NCBI GenBank assembly: GCA_017479645.1
Contig: JAFVBZ010000165.1
Location: forward strand, 1-32,046
Direction: 5' to 3'
Length of the DNA stretch: 32,046 nucleotides
Origin: Ruminiclostridium sp.
Lineage (GTDB): Bacteria > Bacillota > Clostridia > Oscillospirales > Ruminococcaceae
Shown here: positions 9,187-17,273 of the stretch, piece after piece
How the letters are laid out: the number at the start of each line of letters is the position of its first letter
Numbering within the stretch: the first letter of the stretch is position 1
Notes under the pieces: generated by a model
What the model saw: only the letters and a program-made list of their open reading frames with translations
Told to the model about the DNA's origin: nothing
The model's database searches: none
Translations under genes and position numbers: made by a program

Positions 9187-11024
9187 ACGGATATACGTTT
9201 CCGTTCACTGCGGTCGCGGGGCAGGATCGTGTGAAGCTGGCGCTTATCCTTAACGCCATAGATCCGGCGATAGGCGGCGTACTTATATCGGGAGAAAAAG
9301 GCACGGCAAAGTCAACGCTTGTTCGTGGACTTGCATCTGCATCGGGAAAACGTGTAACGGAGCTCCCGCTTAATGTCACAGAGGACAGGCTTGTCGGAAC
9401 TCTCGACCTTTCCTGTGCGGTAAAGGACGGCGAGCGGCACTTTGAAAGCGGGCTGCTTTATGAGGCGGACGGAAATTTTCTCTATGTCGATGAGGTAAAT
9501 CTGCTTTCGGCGCATATCTCCAATATACTTACGGAGGCGGTATCGACCGGAGAAAATATCGTACAGCGCGACGGAATCTCGTATAGGCACCCCTGCCGTT
9601 TCGCTCTTGTGGGGACGATGAACCCCGAAGAAGGCTCACTCCGGCCGCAGCTTCTTGACAGGTTCGGACTGTTTGTGAATGCACGCAGCGAAACGGACAT
9701 AGAAGTACGTACCGAGATAATCCGCCGCAGACTTGAGTACGAAAACGATCCGACGATGTTCCTGCGAAAATGCCGTGACAAGGAAGAAGCGCTTGCCGAA
9801 AGAATATCGGCGGCTTCCGAGAGACTTGATGATATATCCGTTCCGGACGGTATAGTACAGCTTATCGCACTTACCGCGAGCAGGTCTTGCTGTGAAGGCA
9901 ACCGCTGTGAGCTGATACTCGCAGAAACGGCAAGAGCGTTGTGTGCATGGCGCGGCGGAACCGAAGTAAATGCCGATGACGTTTCCGAAGCGGCGAAGTT
10001 TGTACTTCCGCATCGCATGAGAAACGATACATCTGTCGAGGTATCGGAGTCTTCCGGGTCTTCGCAGGATACTTCAGACGAAGAAAACTACGATAATGAG
10101 CGATCCGAAAACGACATCTCCGAAAACGAACAGACCGGCTCTTCGACGGACAAACCCGAAAACCGGCAGGATAATACCGAAAGCGCCGGGCGGGAACTCC
10201 CGCTCTCTGCGGACGGTATAAAAACCGATAAAAAGAAGAACGGCGGAAGCGGAAAACGAAGCAGATGTGTCACGAACGAGCTCACCGGGAGATATGTCCG
10301 AAGTCGTATCCCAACAGGAAAATGCTGTGACATAGCGCTGATACCTACGCTGTGCGGCGCGGCTCTTCACCAGCAGCAGAGAACGCCGCTGGAGGGCATG
10401 AGTATAGCGGTCAGAAGCTCCGATCTGCGATGCAAGATACGCGAAAAGCATACCGGTGCTACCATATTGTTCGTTGTGGACGCAAGCGGTTCAATGGGAG
10501 CAAAACGTCGTATGAGAGCGGTAAAGGGTGCGGTGCGCGGACTTCTTTCGGAAGCTTACCGCAAGCGGGATCGCGTGGGTGTCGTTGCGTTTCGCGGCGA
10601 GGACGCGCAGGTGCTGCTCAGTATAACATCAAGTCCGGAACTGGCGAGACGCTGTATGGACGAGCTTCCGACCGGAGGCAAAACTCCGCTTGCAGCAGGC
10701 ATCGCCGCTGCCGGTGAGCTACTTCGCGCCGAACGCATACGAATGCCCGATGCGCTTCAATATCTTATACTCATATCTGACGGAAAGGCGAATGTTCCGC
10801 TTGACGGCACAGACCCGTTCGGGGACGCTCTCTCAGCCGCGGAAAGGATAGGAGCTGCTCCGATAGGCACAATGGTGCTTGACACGGAGAACAGCTATAT
10901 CCGGTTCGGTTTTGCGAAGAAGATAGCCGAGCGAATGGGTGCGGAATACATAAGACTTGACGAGGTTACAGGCTCCGCGGTCGAGGAGAATGTTCTCGGT
11001 TTTGTAGGCAAAAACATTGTATGA
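9183..11024 (+). CDS. ChlD/BchD-like chelatase subunit: AAA+ plus VWA domain
   Basis: Third chelatase subunit, 613 residues. The N-terminal AAA+ domain resembles the preceding protein and keeps Walker A (GEKGTAKST, 37-45) and Walker B ([11 protein letters not shown]). A very acidic, Ser/Glu/Asp-rich linker follows at about residues 280-335, as is usual for ChlD/BchD. The C-terminal VWA domain has a complete MIDAS start, D433-A-S435-G-S437, followed by [17 protein letters not shown] and [15 protein letters not shown], and would dock onto the large subunit. In many ChlD proteins the ATP site is degenerate; here it looks intact. There is no upstream ribosome site of note; translation is coupled through an ATGA overlap. 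Confidence 0.88.
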   Translation: MNGYTFPFTAVAGQDRVKLALILNAIDPAIGGVLISGEKGTAKSTLVRGLASASGKRVTELPLNVTEDRLVGTLDLSCAVKDGERHFESGLLYEADGNFLYVDEVNLLSAHISNILTEAVSTGENIVQRDGISYRHPCRFALVGTMNPEEGSLRPQLLDRFGLFVNARSETDIEVRTEIIRRRLEYENDPTMFLRKCRDKEEALAERISAASERLDDISVPDGIVQLIALTASRSCCEGNRCELILAETARALCAWRGGTEVNADDVSEAAKFVLPHRMRNDTSVEVSESSGSSQDTSDEENYDNERSENDISENEQTGSSTDKPENRQDNTESAGRELPLSADGIKTDKKKNGGSGKRSRCVTNELTGRYVRSRIPTGKCCDIALIPTLCGAALHQQQRTPLEGMSIAVRSSDLRCKIREKHTGATILFVVDASGSMGAKRRMRAVKGAVRGLLSEAYRKRDRVGVVAFRGEDAQVLLSITSSPELARRCMDELPTGGKTPLAAGIAAAGELLRAERIRMPDALQYLILISDGKANVPLDGTDPFGDALSAAERIGAAPIGTMVLDTENSYIRFGFAKKIAERMGAEYIRLDEVTGSAVEENVLGFVGKNIV

Positions 11025-11077
11025 CAGCCCAAAGGGCTTTCAAAATAAATAACTTATATTTTCAGGAGGCAATCAAA

Positions 11078-12583
11078 ATGAAAAAAGCACTTATGACAAT
11101 GACGGCGGCCGCGCTGATACTATCAATGGCGGCTTGCTCGGGAAACGCGAACAGCGGTAAGACGACTTCAGGAACCACAACTGCTGCCGCACAGACAGAA
11201 GCCGTTCAGAGTACCGATCAGCAGAGCGGCGCTTCGGGAACGTCTGTATTTAACGAAGAAAATGGTGTTCTGACATATCTTGACACGGAACACGCTCCGT
11301 TTGACGGCACGGGACTTAAGATCACGATCAACAAGTCTGCAGGAACCGTGAATTTTGTCAAGACCGATCTCAGCGGCAAGGAAACAGTGGAATATTACAC
11401 ATTCGATTTCAACACAAACACGGTTGAGCAGTATTACTATGTTTCCATGATGGGAACAGGGTTCTATTACACCTTTGACCTTAACGCTGACGAGATAGTA
11501 AAGATAGAAAATTCCGAGCATGAGGACTCGACACAGAGCACCAAGGACAACGGCAGATACGACAGCGCAAACGAAAGACTCAGATCCGATGTGAAGGCGC
11601 TTCAGACATACTTTACCGAGCAGTACGGAACGGAAATGTCCGATATGGTGGAAAAATCCGCGGCAGCTCCGCAGGATAAATCCGATACAGCTTCATCTGA
11701 GGAATACGGCACTGTTGTTATCGAAAACGGCGACAGAACGGTGACATTCACATCTATGCCGCAGAAGGTCCTCTGCGCAAATCTGTACGCTGCGGAGAAT
11801 ATGGTAATGCTCGGTCTTGAAGACCATATCGTCGGAAAGAACGTACATACCAATCCTGCAGAAGTACCGCTGCCGGAGCTTGCAGACAAGTTCGAGAATA
11901 TCCCTGAAATTGAAAAATCGCTTGAAAACGCCGTAGCTCTCGGAACTGACCTTGTTATCGGTCAGATAAGCACATTCAAGGATACTGCATGGGGTTCGTT
12001 CGAGCAGCTCGAATCCAACGGTATAAACTGCCTTACAATAACAGGCACGATAGTTCCCGATGAGACGGTAGAGCATATCTACATCGACATCGAAAACCTC
12101 GGCAAGATATTCAAGGTCGAGGACAAGGCCGCTGAAGTAATTGCAAATATCAAGGCAGACATCGCGGCTACAGAGGAAAAGGTAAAGAGTATCGCAGACG
12201 AGGACAAGCTCACGGTATTCGTTCTCGATTCGTTCAACGGAAACGAGATATACACTACATCAAGCGGTCTGCAGAGCAATCTTATCGAGCTTGCGGGCGG
12301 CAAGAACGCAACTAAGGGCATGGCAGATTCCCGCTGGTTCAACACAAGCGTTGAGACACTTCTCGCTACAAATCCCGATGTTATCATAATCAACGACTAC
12401 GGCAAGCAGACCGTTGAGGAAAAGCGTTCGTTCGCGTTTGACAATCCCGCTCTTGCGGACGTTCCCGCGATAAAGAACGACAAAGTGCTCGTTATCCCGC
12501 TCGTAGAGGTAATGCAGGACGTCAGAGCGGCGACAGCCTGCGAGAAGATAGCGAAGTTCCTTTATCCCGAATGCTTTGAATAA
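11078..12583 (+). CDS. Second substrate-binding lipoprotein with an extra N-terminal domain
   Basis: Binding protein of importer 2, 501 residues, about 150 longer than the first. I chose ATG 11078 because AGGAGG (11064-11069) precedes it and the lipoprotein signal begins there (MKKALMTMTAAALILSMAAC, lipidated C20). After a Thr/Ser-rich spacer comes a domain of about 110 residues (VFNEENGVLTYLDTEHAPFD to about DVKALQTYFTEQYG), rich in aromatic beta-strand pattern, that I do not recognise. The TroA-like lobes follow, from YGTVVIENGDRTVTFTSMPQ (about residue 210) to the end (AATACEKIAKFLYPE). Fifty-three bases separate it from the chelatase genes and no terminator with a T-run lies between, so it is probably in the same transcript. 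Confidence 0.85.
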   Translation: MKKALMTMTAAALILSMAACSGNANSGKTTSGTTTAAAQTEAVQSTDQQSGASGTSVFNEENGVLTYLDTEHAPFDGTGLKITINKSAGTVNFVKTDLSGKETVEYYTFDFNTNTVEQYYYVSMMGTGFYYTFDLNADEIVKIENSEHEDSTQSTKDNGRYDSANERLRSDVKALQTYFTEQYGTEMSDMVEKSAAAPQDKSDTASSEEYGTVVIENGDRTVTFTSMPQKVLCANLYAAENMVMLGLEDHIVGKNVHTNPAEVPLPELADKFENIPEIEKSLENAVALGTDLVIGQISTFKDTAWGSFEQLESNGINCLTITGTIVPDETVEHIYIDIENLGKIFKVEDKAAEVIANIKADIAATEEKVKSIADEDKLTVFVLDSFNGNEIYTTSSGLQSNLIELAGGKNATKGMADSRWFNTSVETLLATNPDVIIINDYGKQTVEEKRSFAFDNPALADVPAIKNDKVLVIPLVEVMQDVRAATACEKIAKFLYPECFE

Positions 12584-13653
12584 TGAGGACAGGAACACGC
12601 TTAATGACAAACACGCTGCTGTTTGCGGTTCTCGCGGCAGCAGTGGTGTTTTCGATAATTTTTACGATCAGCATAGGCTCGACTGAAATACCGGTGTCCG
12701 ATGTTTACGGCATCATCAAGGATCACATTTTCGGCGGCGACGCGGAGCTTAACGCCGGGTTATGGGCAAAGCCGCAGTTTCAGATAATATGGAATATCCG
12801 TATGCCGAGAGTGCTTTTCGGAGCGCTCTGCGGTGCGGGACTCGCAATATGCGGCGCGGCTATGCAGGCTCTCGTCCTCAACCCTATTGCAGACCCGTAT
12901 GTGCTCGGCGTTTCGTCGGGCGCGTCCGCGGGTGCGGCGTGGGCTCTGCTAATGCCATTACCGTTCTTCGAGGGACAGTATCAGACCACGATGGCCGCAT
13001 TTGTCGGCGCGCTGTTCTCCGCGTTCGTCGTGTATTTCATGGCAAAACGCGCGGGCGGCGGGAAGCTCCAGCCGGTAACGCTGCTGCTTTCGGGTACTGC
13101 CGTGAATGCGGTTATGAGCGCGATAACGAGTTATCTGATATTCCGCGCCAAAAGCCCCGAAAGTATAGCCGCGGTATATAACTGGCAGATGGGAAGTCTT
13201 GCAGCGGCACAATGGAAAACACTGCTGCTGCCTGCCGTCGGGGTAACGCTAGGCGTGATCTTCTTTACAGTCATGGGAAGCCGCTTCAATATGATAATGA
13301 TGGGCGATGATGACGCAGCAGCAATGGGACTTCATGTTCGCCTTTTCAGAACGGTAATGTTCGGTTTCTGTTCGATAGTCGTTGCTTCACTTGTCTCGGT
13401 AACGGGTATTATCGGGTTTGTGGGCCTTGTCGTACCTCACGTTGTGCGACTTATTGCGAGAACGAGTAACAACAGGGTCATAATGCCCCTCTCGGCGCTT
13501 CTCGGCAGCATCTATCTGATGTGGGCGGACGCACTAGCACGGAGCGCTTTCGGTGCGGCGGAGCTCCCGCTCGGAATAATCACGGCATTCGTCGGAGCGC
13601 CGTTCTTTATGTTCCTCATGATAAAAAACGGATACGGAGGGCACCGCAAATGA
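12583..13653 (+). CDS. FecCD/BtuC-type ABC importer permease (importer 2)
   Basis: Second permease, 356 residues with about ten membrane segments. The family landmarks are WNIRMPRVLFGALCGAGLAICGAAMQ, NPIADPYVLGVSSGASAGA, the coupling stretch GDDDAAAMGLHV, TGIIGFVGLVVPHVVRLI and ELPLGIITAFVGAPFF. It is clearly only a distant paralogue of the first permease. The ATG at 12583 overlaps the lipoprotein stop by one base; ATG 12604 is an alternative with AGGAA nine bases upstream. Specificity may differ from importer 1, for example another corrinoid, haem or an iron chelate. Confidence 0.9.
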   Translation: MRTGTRLMTNTLLFAVLAAAVVFSIIFTISIGSTEIPVSDVYGIIKDHIFGGDAELNAGLWAKPQFQIIWNIRMPRVLFGALCGAGLAICGAAMQALVLNPIADPYVLGVSSGASAGAAWALLMPLPFFEGQYQTTMAAFVGALFSAFVVYFMAKRAGGGKLQPVTLLLSGTAVNAVMSAITSYLIFRAKSPESIAAVYNWQMGSLAAAQWKTLLLPAVGVTLGVIFFTVMGSRFNMIMMGDDDAAAMGLHVRLFRTVMFGFCSIVVASLVSVTGIIGFVGLVVPHVVRLIARTSNNRVIMPLSALLGSIYLMWADALARSAFGAAELPLGIITAFVGAPFFMFLMIKNGYGGHRK

Positions 13654-14414
13654 CGATAACGTTTGACAATATCCATGTTCGTCTCGGCGGTAAGGAGATA
13701 CTCAAGGGCGTGAGCCTTTCCACGATAAACGGAAAGATCACCGGGATAATCGGGCCTAACGGCTGTGGGAAATCCACGCTGATAAAGACGATATTCGGTA
13801 TCTGCAAACGCACGCAGGGTGAGATTTACGCAGACGGGACGAATATCCGCGAATACTCGCCGAGGCAGCTTGCGTCCATGATCGGATATGTCGGTCAGGA
13901 TAGCGCAGCGACGTTTGATTTCTCGGTCGAGGACATAATAGCTATGGGTCTGTATGCGCGTCACGATAGAAAGGTGTCGCAGAAGGAAGCTGTCGAAGCG
14001 GCGATGCGGGAGCTTGAAATAACGGAACTTGCGGGAAGAAGCATATTATCGCTTTCGGGCGGTGAGAGGAAAATGGTGTATATCGCCCGTGCAGTTGTAC
14101 AGGGCGCAGAAACGCTGATACTCGACGAGCCGACAAATCACCTTGATATCAAGCATCAGCTTTTTCTGCTCGATCATCTGAAAAACAGTGGTCGTACAGT
14201 CCTTATCGTGCTGCACGACCTGCGGCTTGCGTCACATTACTGTGACCACATCTATCTTATGAACAACGGAGAAAATCACGCGGACGGTGAACCTGCCGAA
14301 GCTCTTTCCGAAGAGAATGTCAGAAATATCTTCGGGATAAGCGGGTATGCGTTCACGGGCGCGAACGGTTCGCGTGATTTTTCGATGTTTGAAGATAATA
14401 ATACCCAATTGTAA
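13650..14414 (+). CDS. ABC importer ATPase, BtuD/FepC-type (importer 2)
   Basis: ATPase of importer 2, 254 residues. Walker A is GPNGCGKST, the signature is LSGGERKMVYIARA, Walker B is TLILDEPTNHLD and the switch histidine is in VLIVLHDLRLASHY. An open frame extends further upstream to 13521, but that part lies inside the permease gene. ATG 13650 has CGGAGG nine bases upstream and overlaps the permease stop by four bases, so it is the true start. The signature carries K-M-V where Q-R-x is usual; the residues essential for ATP hydrolysis are present. Confidence 0.9.
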   Translation: MTITFDNIHVRLGGKEILKGVSLSTINGKITGIIGPNGCGKSTLIKTIFGICKRTQGEIYADGTNIREYSPRQLASMIGYVGQDSAATFDFSVEDIIAMGLYARHDRKVSQKEAVEAAMRELEITELAGRSILSLSGGERKMVYIARAVVQGAETLILDEPTNHLDIKHQLFLLDHLKNSGRTVLIVLHDLRLASHYCDHIYLMNNGENHADGEPAEALSEENVRNIFGISGYAFTGANGSRDFSMFEDNNTQL

Positions 14415-14438
14415 AAATCTGAAACAAGGAGAATAACA

Positions 14439-15551
14439 ATGTCAGAATTAAAAACACCGTTCAGAGCCGATTATGTCGGCAGTTTCCTGCGTCCTCAGAA
14501 GCTTAAGGACGCGAAAAAAGATTATGAAAGCGGTAAGATCTCACGCGAACAGCTTACCGCTGTCGAGGACGAATGCATTAGCGATCTTGTCAGAAAGCAG
14601 AAAGCTACTGGTTTTCACGTTATTACCGACGGAGAGTTTCGCCGCAGCTTCTGGCATCTTGACTTTATGTGGGGCTTTGAAGGTGTAGCACATGAGGACA
14701 CAGGCGGCGGTGTGCAGTTCAACGGTGAGCTTGCGCGTCTCGACGAGGTTTTTCTTACAGGAAAAATTAAGGCGGGAACACACCCGTTTGTAGAGCATTT
14801 CAGATTTGTCAAGCAGTTCGAAGATGAAAATACCGTGGCAAAGCAGACGATACCCGCACCCGCACAGACTTTTCAGCAGTTTGTGACACCGAAGAATATG
14901 TTATGCACGAGAAAGTTCTACCCGACCGATGAAGAGCTTATCGAGGATATAGCGGCGGCTTATCGCAAGGTCATTGCGGATCTGTATGCGGCGGGCTGCC
15001 GGAACATACAGTTTGACGACTGCACATGGGGAGTTCTTGTCGCCAACGGCAGCGTCGAGCGCTACGGAAAGGGTGCAGACCTCGATGCGATAAAGGCAAA
15101 GCTTCTGAAGGTAAATAACCTTGCGATCGAAGATCTGCCCGATGATCTTATGATAAACACTCATGTATGCAGAGGAAACTATCATTCGACCTATTTCAGC
15201 AGCGGTCCTTATGACAGCGTAGCACCGGAGCTACTCGGCAAAGAAAATGTGAACGCTTACTATCTTGAATTTGATGATGAGCGTTCGGGCGGATTCGAGC
15301 CGCTGAAATATGTTTCGGGTGACAAAAAGGTTGTACTCGGTCTGATAACCACAAAATCCCCCGTTCTTGAGGATAAGGCGGCGGTGATCGCGAGGATAAA
15401 GGAAGCAGCAAAGATAATACCGCTCGAAAGACTGTGCCTAAGCCCGCAGTGCGGATTTGCTTCCTGTGAGATCGGTAATAAGCTTACCGAGGAAGAACAG
15501 TGGGCAAAGCTCAGACTTGTAAAAGAGATAGCAGATGAAGTATGGAAATAA
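14439..15551 (+). CDS. MetE-like (YxjG/YxjH-type) zinc methyltransferase
   Basis: A cytosolic protein of 370 residues matching the catalytic half of cobalamin-independent methionine synthase (MetE), without its N-terminal half, as in the YxjG/YxjH group. The expected zinc ligands are visible: H242 and C244 in NTHVCRGNY, probably E277 in YYLEFDDERSG, and C338 in SPQCGFAS. An early motif, ADYVGSFLRPQKL, is typical. AAGGAG lies eight bases before the ATG. In this position it probably methylates homocysteine or a related thiol when cobalamin is scarce, the classic reason to place such genes under a B12 riboswitch. The methyl donor of short MetE proteins is not settled; it may need a partner protein or a different methyl carrier. 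Confidence 0.82.
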   Translation: MSELKTPFRADYVGSFLRPQKLKDAKKDYESGKISREQLTAVEDECISDLVRKQKATGFHVITDGEFRRSFWHLDFMWGFEGVAHEDTGGGVQFNGELARLDEVFLTGKIKAGTHPFVEHFRFVKQFEDENTVAKQTIPAPAQTFQQFVTPKNMLCTRKFYPTDEELIEDIAAAYRKVIADLYAAGCRNIQFDDCTWGVLVANGSVERYGKGADLDAIKAKLLKVNNLAIEDLPDDLMINTHVCRGNYHSTYFSSGPYDSVAPELLGKENVNAYYLEFDDERSGGFEPLKYVSGDKKVVLGLITTKSPVLEDKAAVIARIKEAAKIIPLERLCLSPQCGFASCEIGNKLTEEEQWAKLRLVKEIADEVWK

Positions 15552-15573
15552 TTCACGAGGAGGATAGATCACT

Positions 15574-15981
15574 ATGAAAACAGCAGTAATTTACTGGAGC
15601 GGCACAGGCAACACAGAAGCTATGGCGAAGGCGGTCGCAGAGGGTGCGGGAGTTGAGGCGGTTAGCGTTTCTGACTTTTCGGGAAACATATCCGACTATG
15701 ACGCGCTCGCGTTCGGCTGCCCTGCAATGGGTGATGAACAGCTTGAAGAAGCTGAGTTTGAGCCGTTTTTCGCTCGCATTGAAAATGAGCTTTCCGGCAA
15801 GAAAGTCGTTCTGTTCGGTTCGTATGACTGGGGTACGGGCGACTGGATGCACGCATGGGAAGAACGTGTGAAAGCAGACGGTGCGGAGATCGTAGGAGAC
15901 GAGGGCTACATCACCAATCTCGAAGCGAACGAAACCGAACTCGGCGAGCTTCGTGAGCTTGGAAAAAAGCTTGCGGAATAA
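15574..15981 (+). CDS. Short-chain flavodoxin
   Basis: Small FMN electron carrier, 135 residues, complete. The phosphate loop is SGTGNT (9-14), the second loop GCPAMGDEQLEE and the third GSYDWGTGDWMHAW, all around the isoalloxazine site. GAGGAGG lies ten bases before the ATG, giving strong translation. As the last gene of the cobalamin-controlled operon it may deliver low-potential electrons for corrinoid cobalt reduction or for metal handling by the chelatase. That link is inference from position. Flavodoxins also replace ferredoxin under iron limitation, which would fit an iron or haem function. Confidence 0.88.
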   Translation: MKTAVIYWSGTGNTEAMAKAVAEGAGVEAVSVSDFSGNISDYDALAFGCPAMGDEQLEEAEFEPFFARIENELSGKKVVLFGSYDWGTGDWMHAWEERVKADGAEIVGDEGYITNLEANETELGELRELGKKLAE

Positions 15982-15988
15982 ATTTCAA

Positions 15989-16019
15989 ATGCCCTGCATC
16001 GTTTTATAATGCAGGGCAT
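15989..16019 (+). terminator. Hairpin at the end of the operon
   Basis: A perfect 11-bp stem (15989-15999 with 16009-16019) begins eight bases after the flavodoxin stop. The sequence after it is not T-rich, so termination may be incomplete and the next gene may be read through. Confidence 0.5.
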
Positions 16020-16032
16020 AGTTATCGATAAT

Positions 16033-16833
16033 ATGAAATTTAGAAGAATTATCACAGCTTTGTTTCTATCCGTCGTTCTCGGAATAATGCTCGGCATCAA
16101 TGCATTTGCAGATGATGAGGATTTCATACCGAGAACAACGGCTCCCGCTTTCGATGACAGTATTTACAGCGCCAACTTTTTTGCACTCTACGTCACCTCA
16201 ATGCCGAACTGCACAACATACGCATATGGACGCGCGTGGGAAATACTCGGACATGAGCCCGATCTTTGTCACGGCTCATCAGTGCATTGGTTCCCGAACG
16301 ACGGCGTGAGCAGCAATCCTAATGACTGCTACGAACGCGGAGACGAGCCCCAGCTCGGAGCGATAGCTTGCTGGGATCTCGGTTCTTACGGTCATGTGGC
16401 TGTCGTGGAAAGCATAGACGGCGATACCGTCACGATATCTGAATCGGATAGCGTCAGACAGATATACTGGCACACCCGAACGTGCAACATAAATGATATG
16501 GGCAGCGGATTTCAAGGATATATTTATCTGCTCGAAAAGCCGCCCGAGCCGGTGTTTGCCGAGGTCACAACTGCCGCAGTTCTGCCTGTAGAAACGACTT
16601 CAATCACAACAACCGTTGTCACTACAACAGTTACGGCTGTGGCTGCCGAAACTACTGCGGCAACGATCGAAATAACCGAGAGTACAAATACCGAGTCCGA
16701 AAACATAGACCCGATGCCTGTGGTTCGGGTTATGTTTCTGATAATAATTGCGGCGGTAGTTGTCGTGAGAGGCGTGCCGGCGATTATAAAATGTTGTTTA
16801 CCCGGTAGCAGACGCTCTGAATATGATGAATAA
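16033..16833 (+). CDS. Secreted, C-terminally membrane-anchored CHAP domain protein
   Basis: Probable cell-wall amidase or endopeptidase, 266 residues. A signal peptide (MKFRRIITALFLSVVLGIMLGINAFA) is followed by a CHAP domain with the expected catalytic pair, C60 in MPNCTTYAYGR and H121 in YGHVAVVESIDG, and a domain end GFQGYIYLLEKP. Next come a Thr/Val-rich linker (about 178-222), a membrane helix (about 229-245) and a short basic tail. The start is uncertain: ATG 16033 begins the signal peptide but has no clear ribosome site; ATG 16009 lies in the preceding hairpin. It follows the flavodoxin by 51 bases, so it may be expressed by read-through. It has no evident link with cobalamin. Confidence 0.78.
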   Translation: MKFRRIITALFLSVVLGIMLGINAFADDEDFIPRTTAPAFDDSIYSANFFALYVTSMPNCTTYAYGRAWEILGHEPDLCHGSSVHWFPNDGVSSNPNDCYERGDEPQLGAIACWDLGSYGHVAVVESIDGDTVTISESDSVRQIYWHTRTCNINDMGSGFQGYIYLLEKPPEPVFAEVTTAAVLPVETTSITTTVVTTTVTAVAAETTAATIEITESTNTESENIDPMPVVRVMFLIIIAAVVVVRGVPAIIKCCLPGSRRSEYDE

Positions 16834-16865
16834 AACCTGCATTGAACTTTGAACAATGCAGGTTT
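16833..16865 (+). terminator. Terminator after the CHAP gene
   Basis: A perfect 12-bp stem (16833-16844 with 16854-16865) starting at the stop codon, ending in TTT and followed by CTTTA. It can act in both directions. Confidence 0.65.
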
Positions 16866-16977
16866 CTTTATGCGCGAAAATGATTATTGCCATTCTTCCG
16901 TCGTCTTCGCATCGAAGTACACTAATATAAAATTATGCCGCAAGGATATTGTACCACAAATGTCTTTCAAATATTTT

Positions 16978-17184
16978 TCACGCGAGATGCAGAATATTCA
17001 GCAGCAACAGCCAGCTCATACCATAATACGCGACTACTGCGACAAGGTCGTTCACCGTTGTTATCAGCGGTCCCGAAGCGACCGCCGGATCAACCTTTAT
17101 CTTCTTGAAGAACAGCGGTATCAGCGTTCCCACTGCGCTTGAAATAAGCATGGCGAGTATCAGCGATAGAACGACAAGTTTATA
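16978..17184 (-). pseudogene. 3' fragment of an mgtE magnesium transporter gene
   Basis: The minus strand encodes 68 codons ending at TGA (16978-16980) with the typical MgtE C-terminal helices: SSAVGTLIPLFFKKIKVDPA, then VASGPLITTVNDLVAVVAYY. An in-frame stop at 17185-17187 lies directly upstream and there is no start codon, so the rest of the gene (about 380 residues in intact MgtE) is gone. The region 16866-17237 holds nothing else that I can support. Confidence 0.8.
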
Positions 17185-17237
17185 TCACAAGCATAAAAGC
17201 CGTGATTTCTCAATATTTGAATAACCGCAATGCCGCT

Positions 17238-17273
17238 CAAAAGCCCCGCAAACTGCATCGTGCGGGGCTTTTG
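17238..17273 (-). terminator. Terminator of the MATE gene
   Basis: A perfect 13-bp stem (17238-17250 with 17261-17273) directly after the MATE stop. Its closing arm on the minus strand runs GGGGCTTTTG. Confidence 0.75.

Noticed and set aside
16866-17237. Intact small gene in the gap after the CHAP gene
   Set aside because: The only protein-like signal is the mgtE 3' fragment, which has an upstream stop and no start codon.
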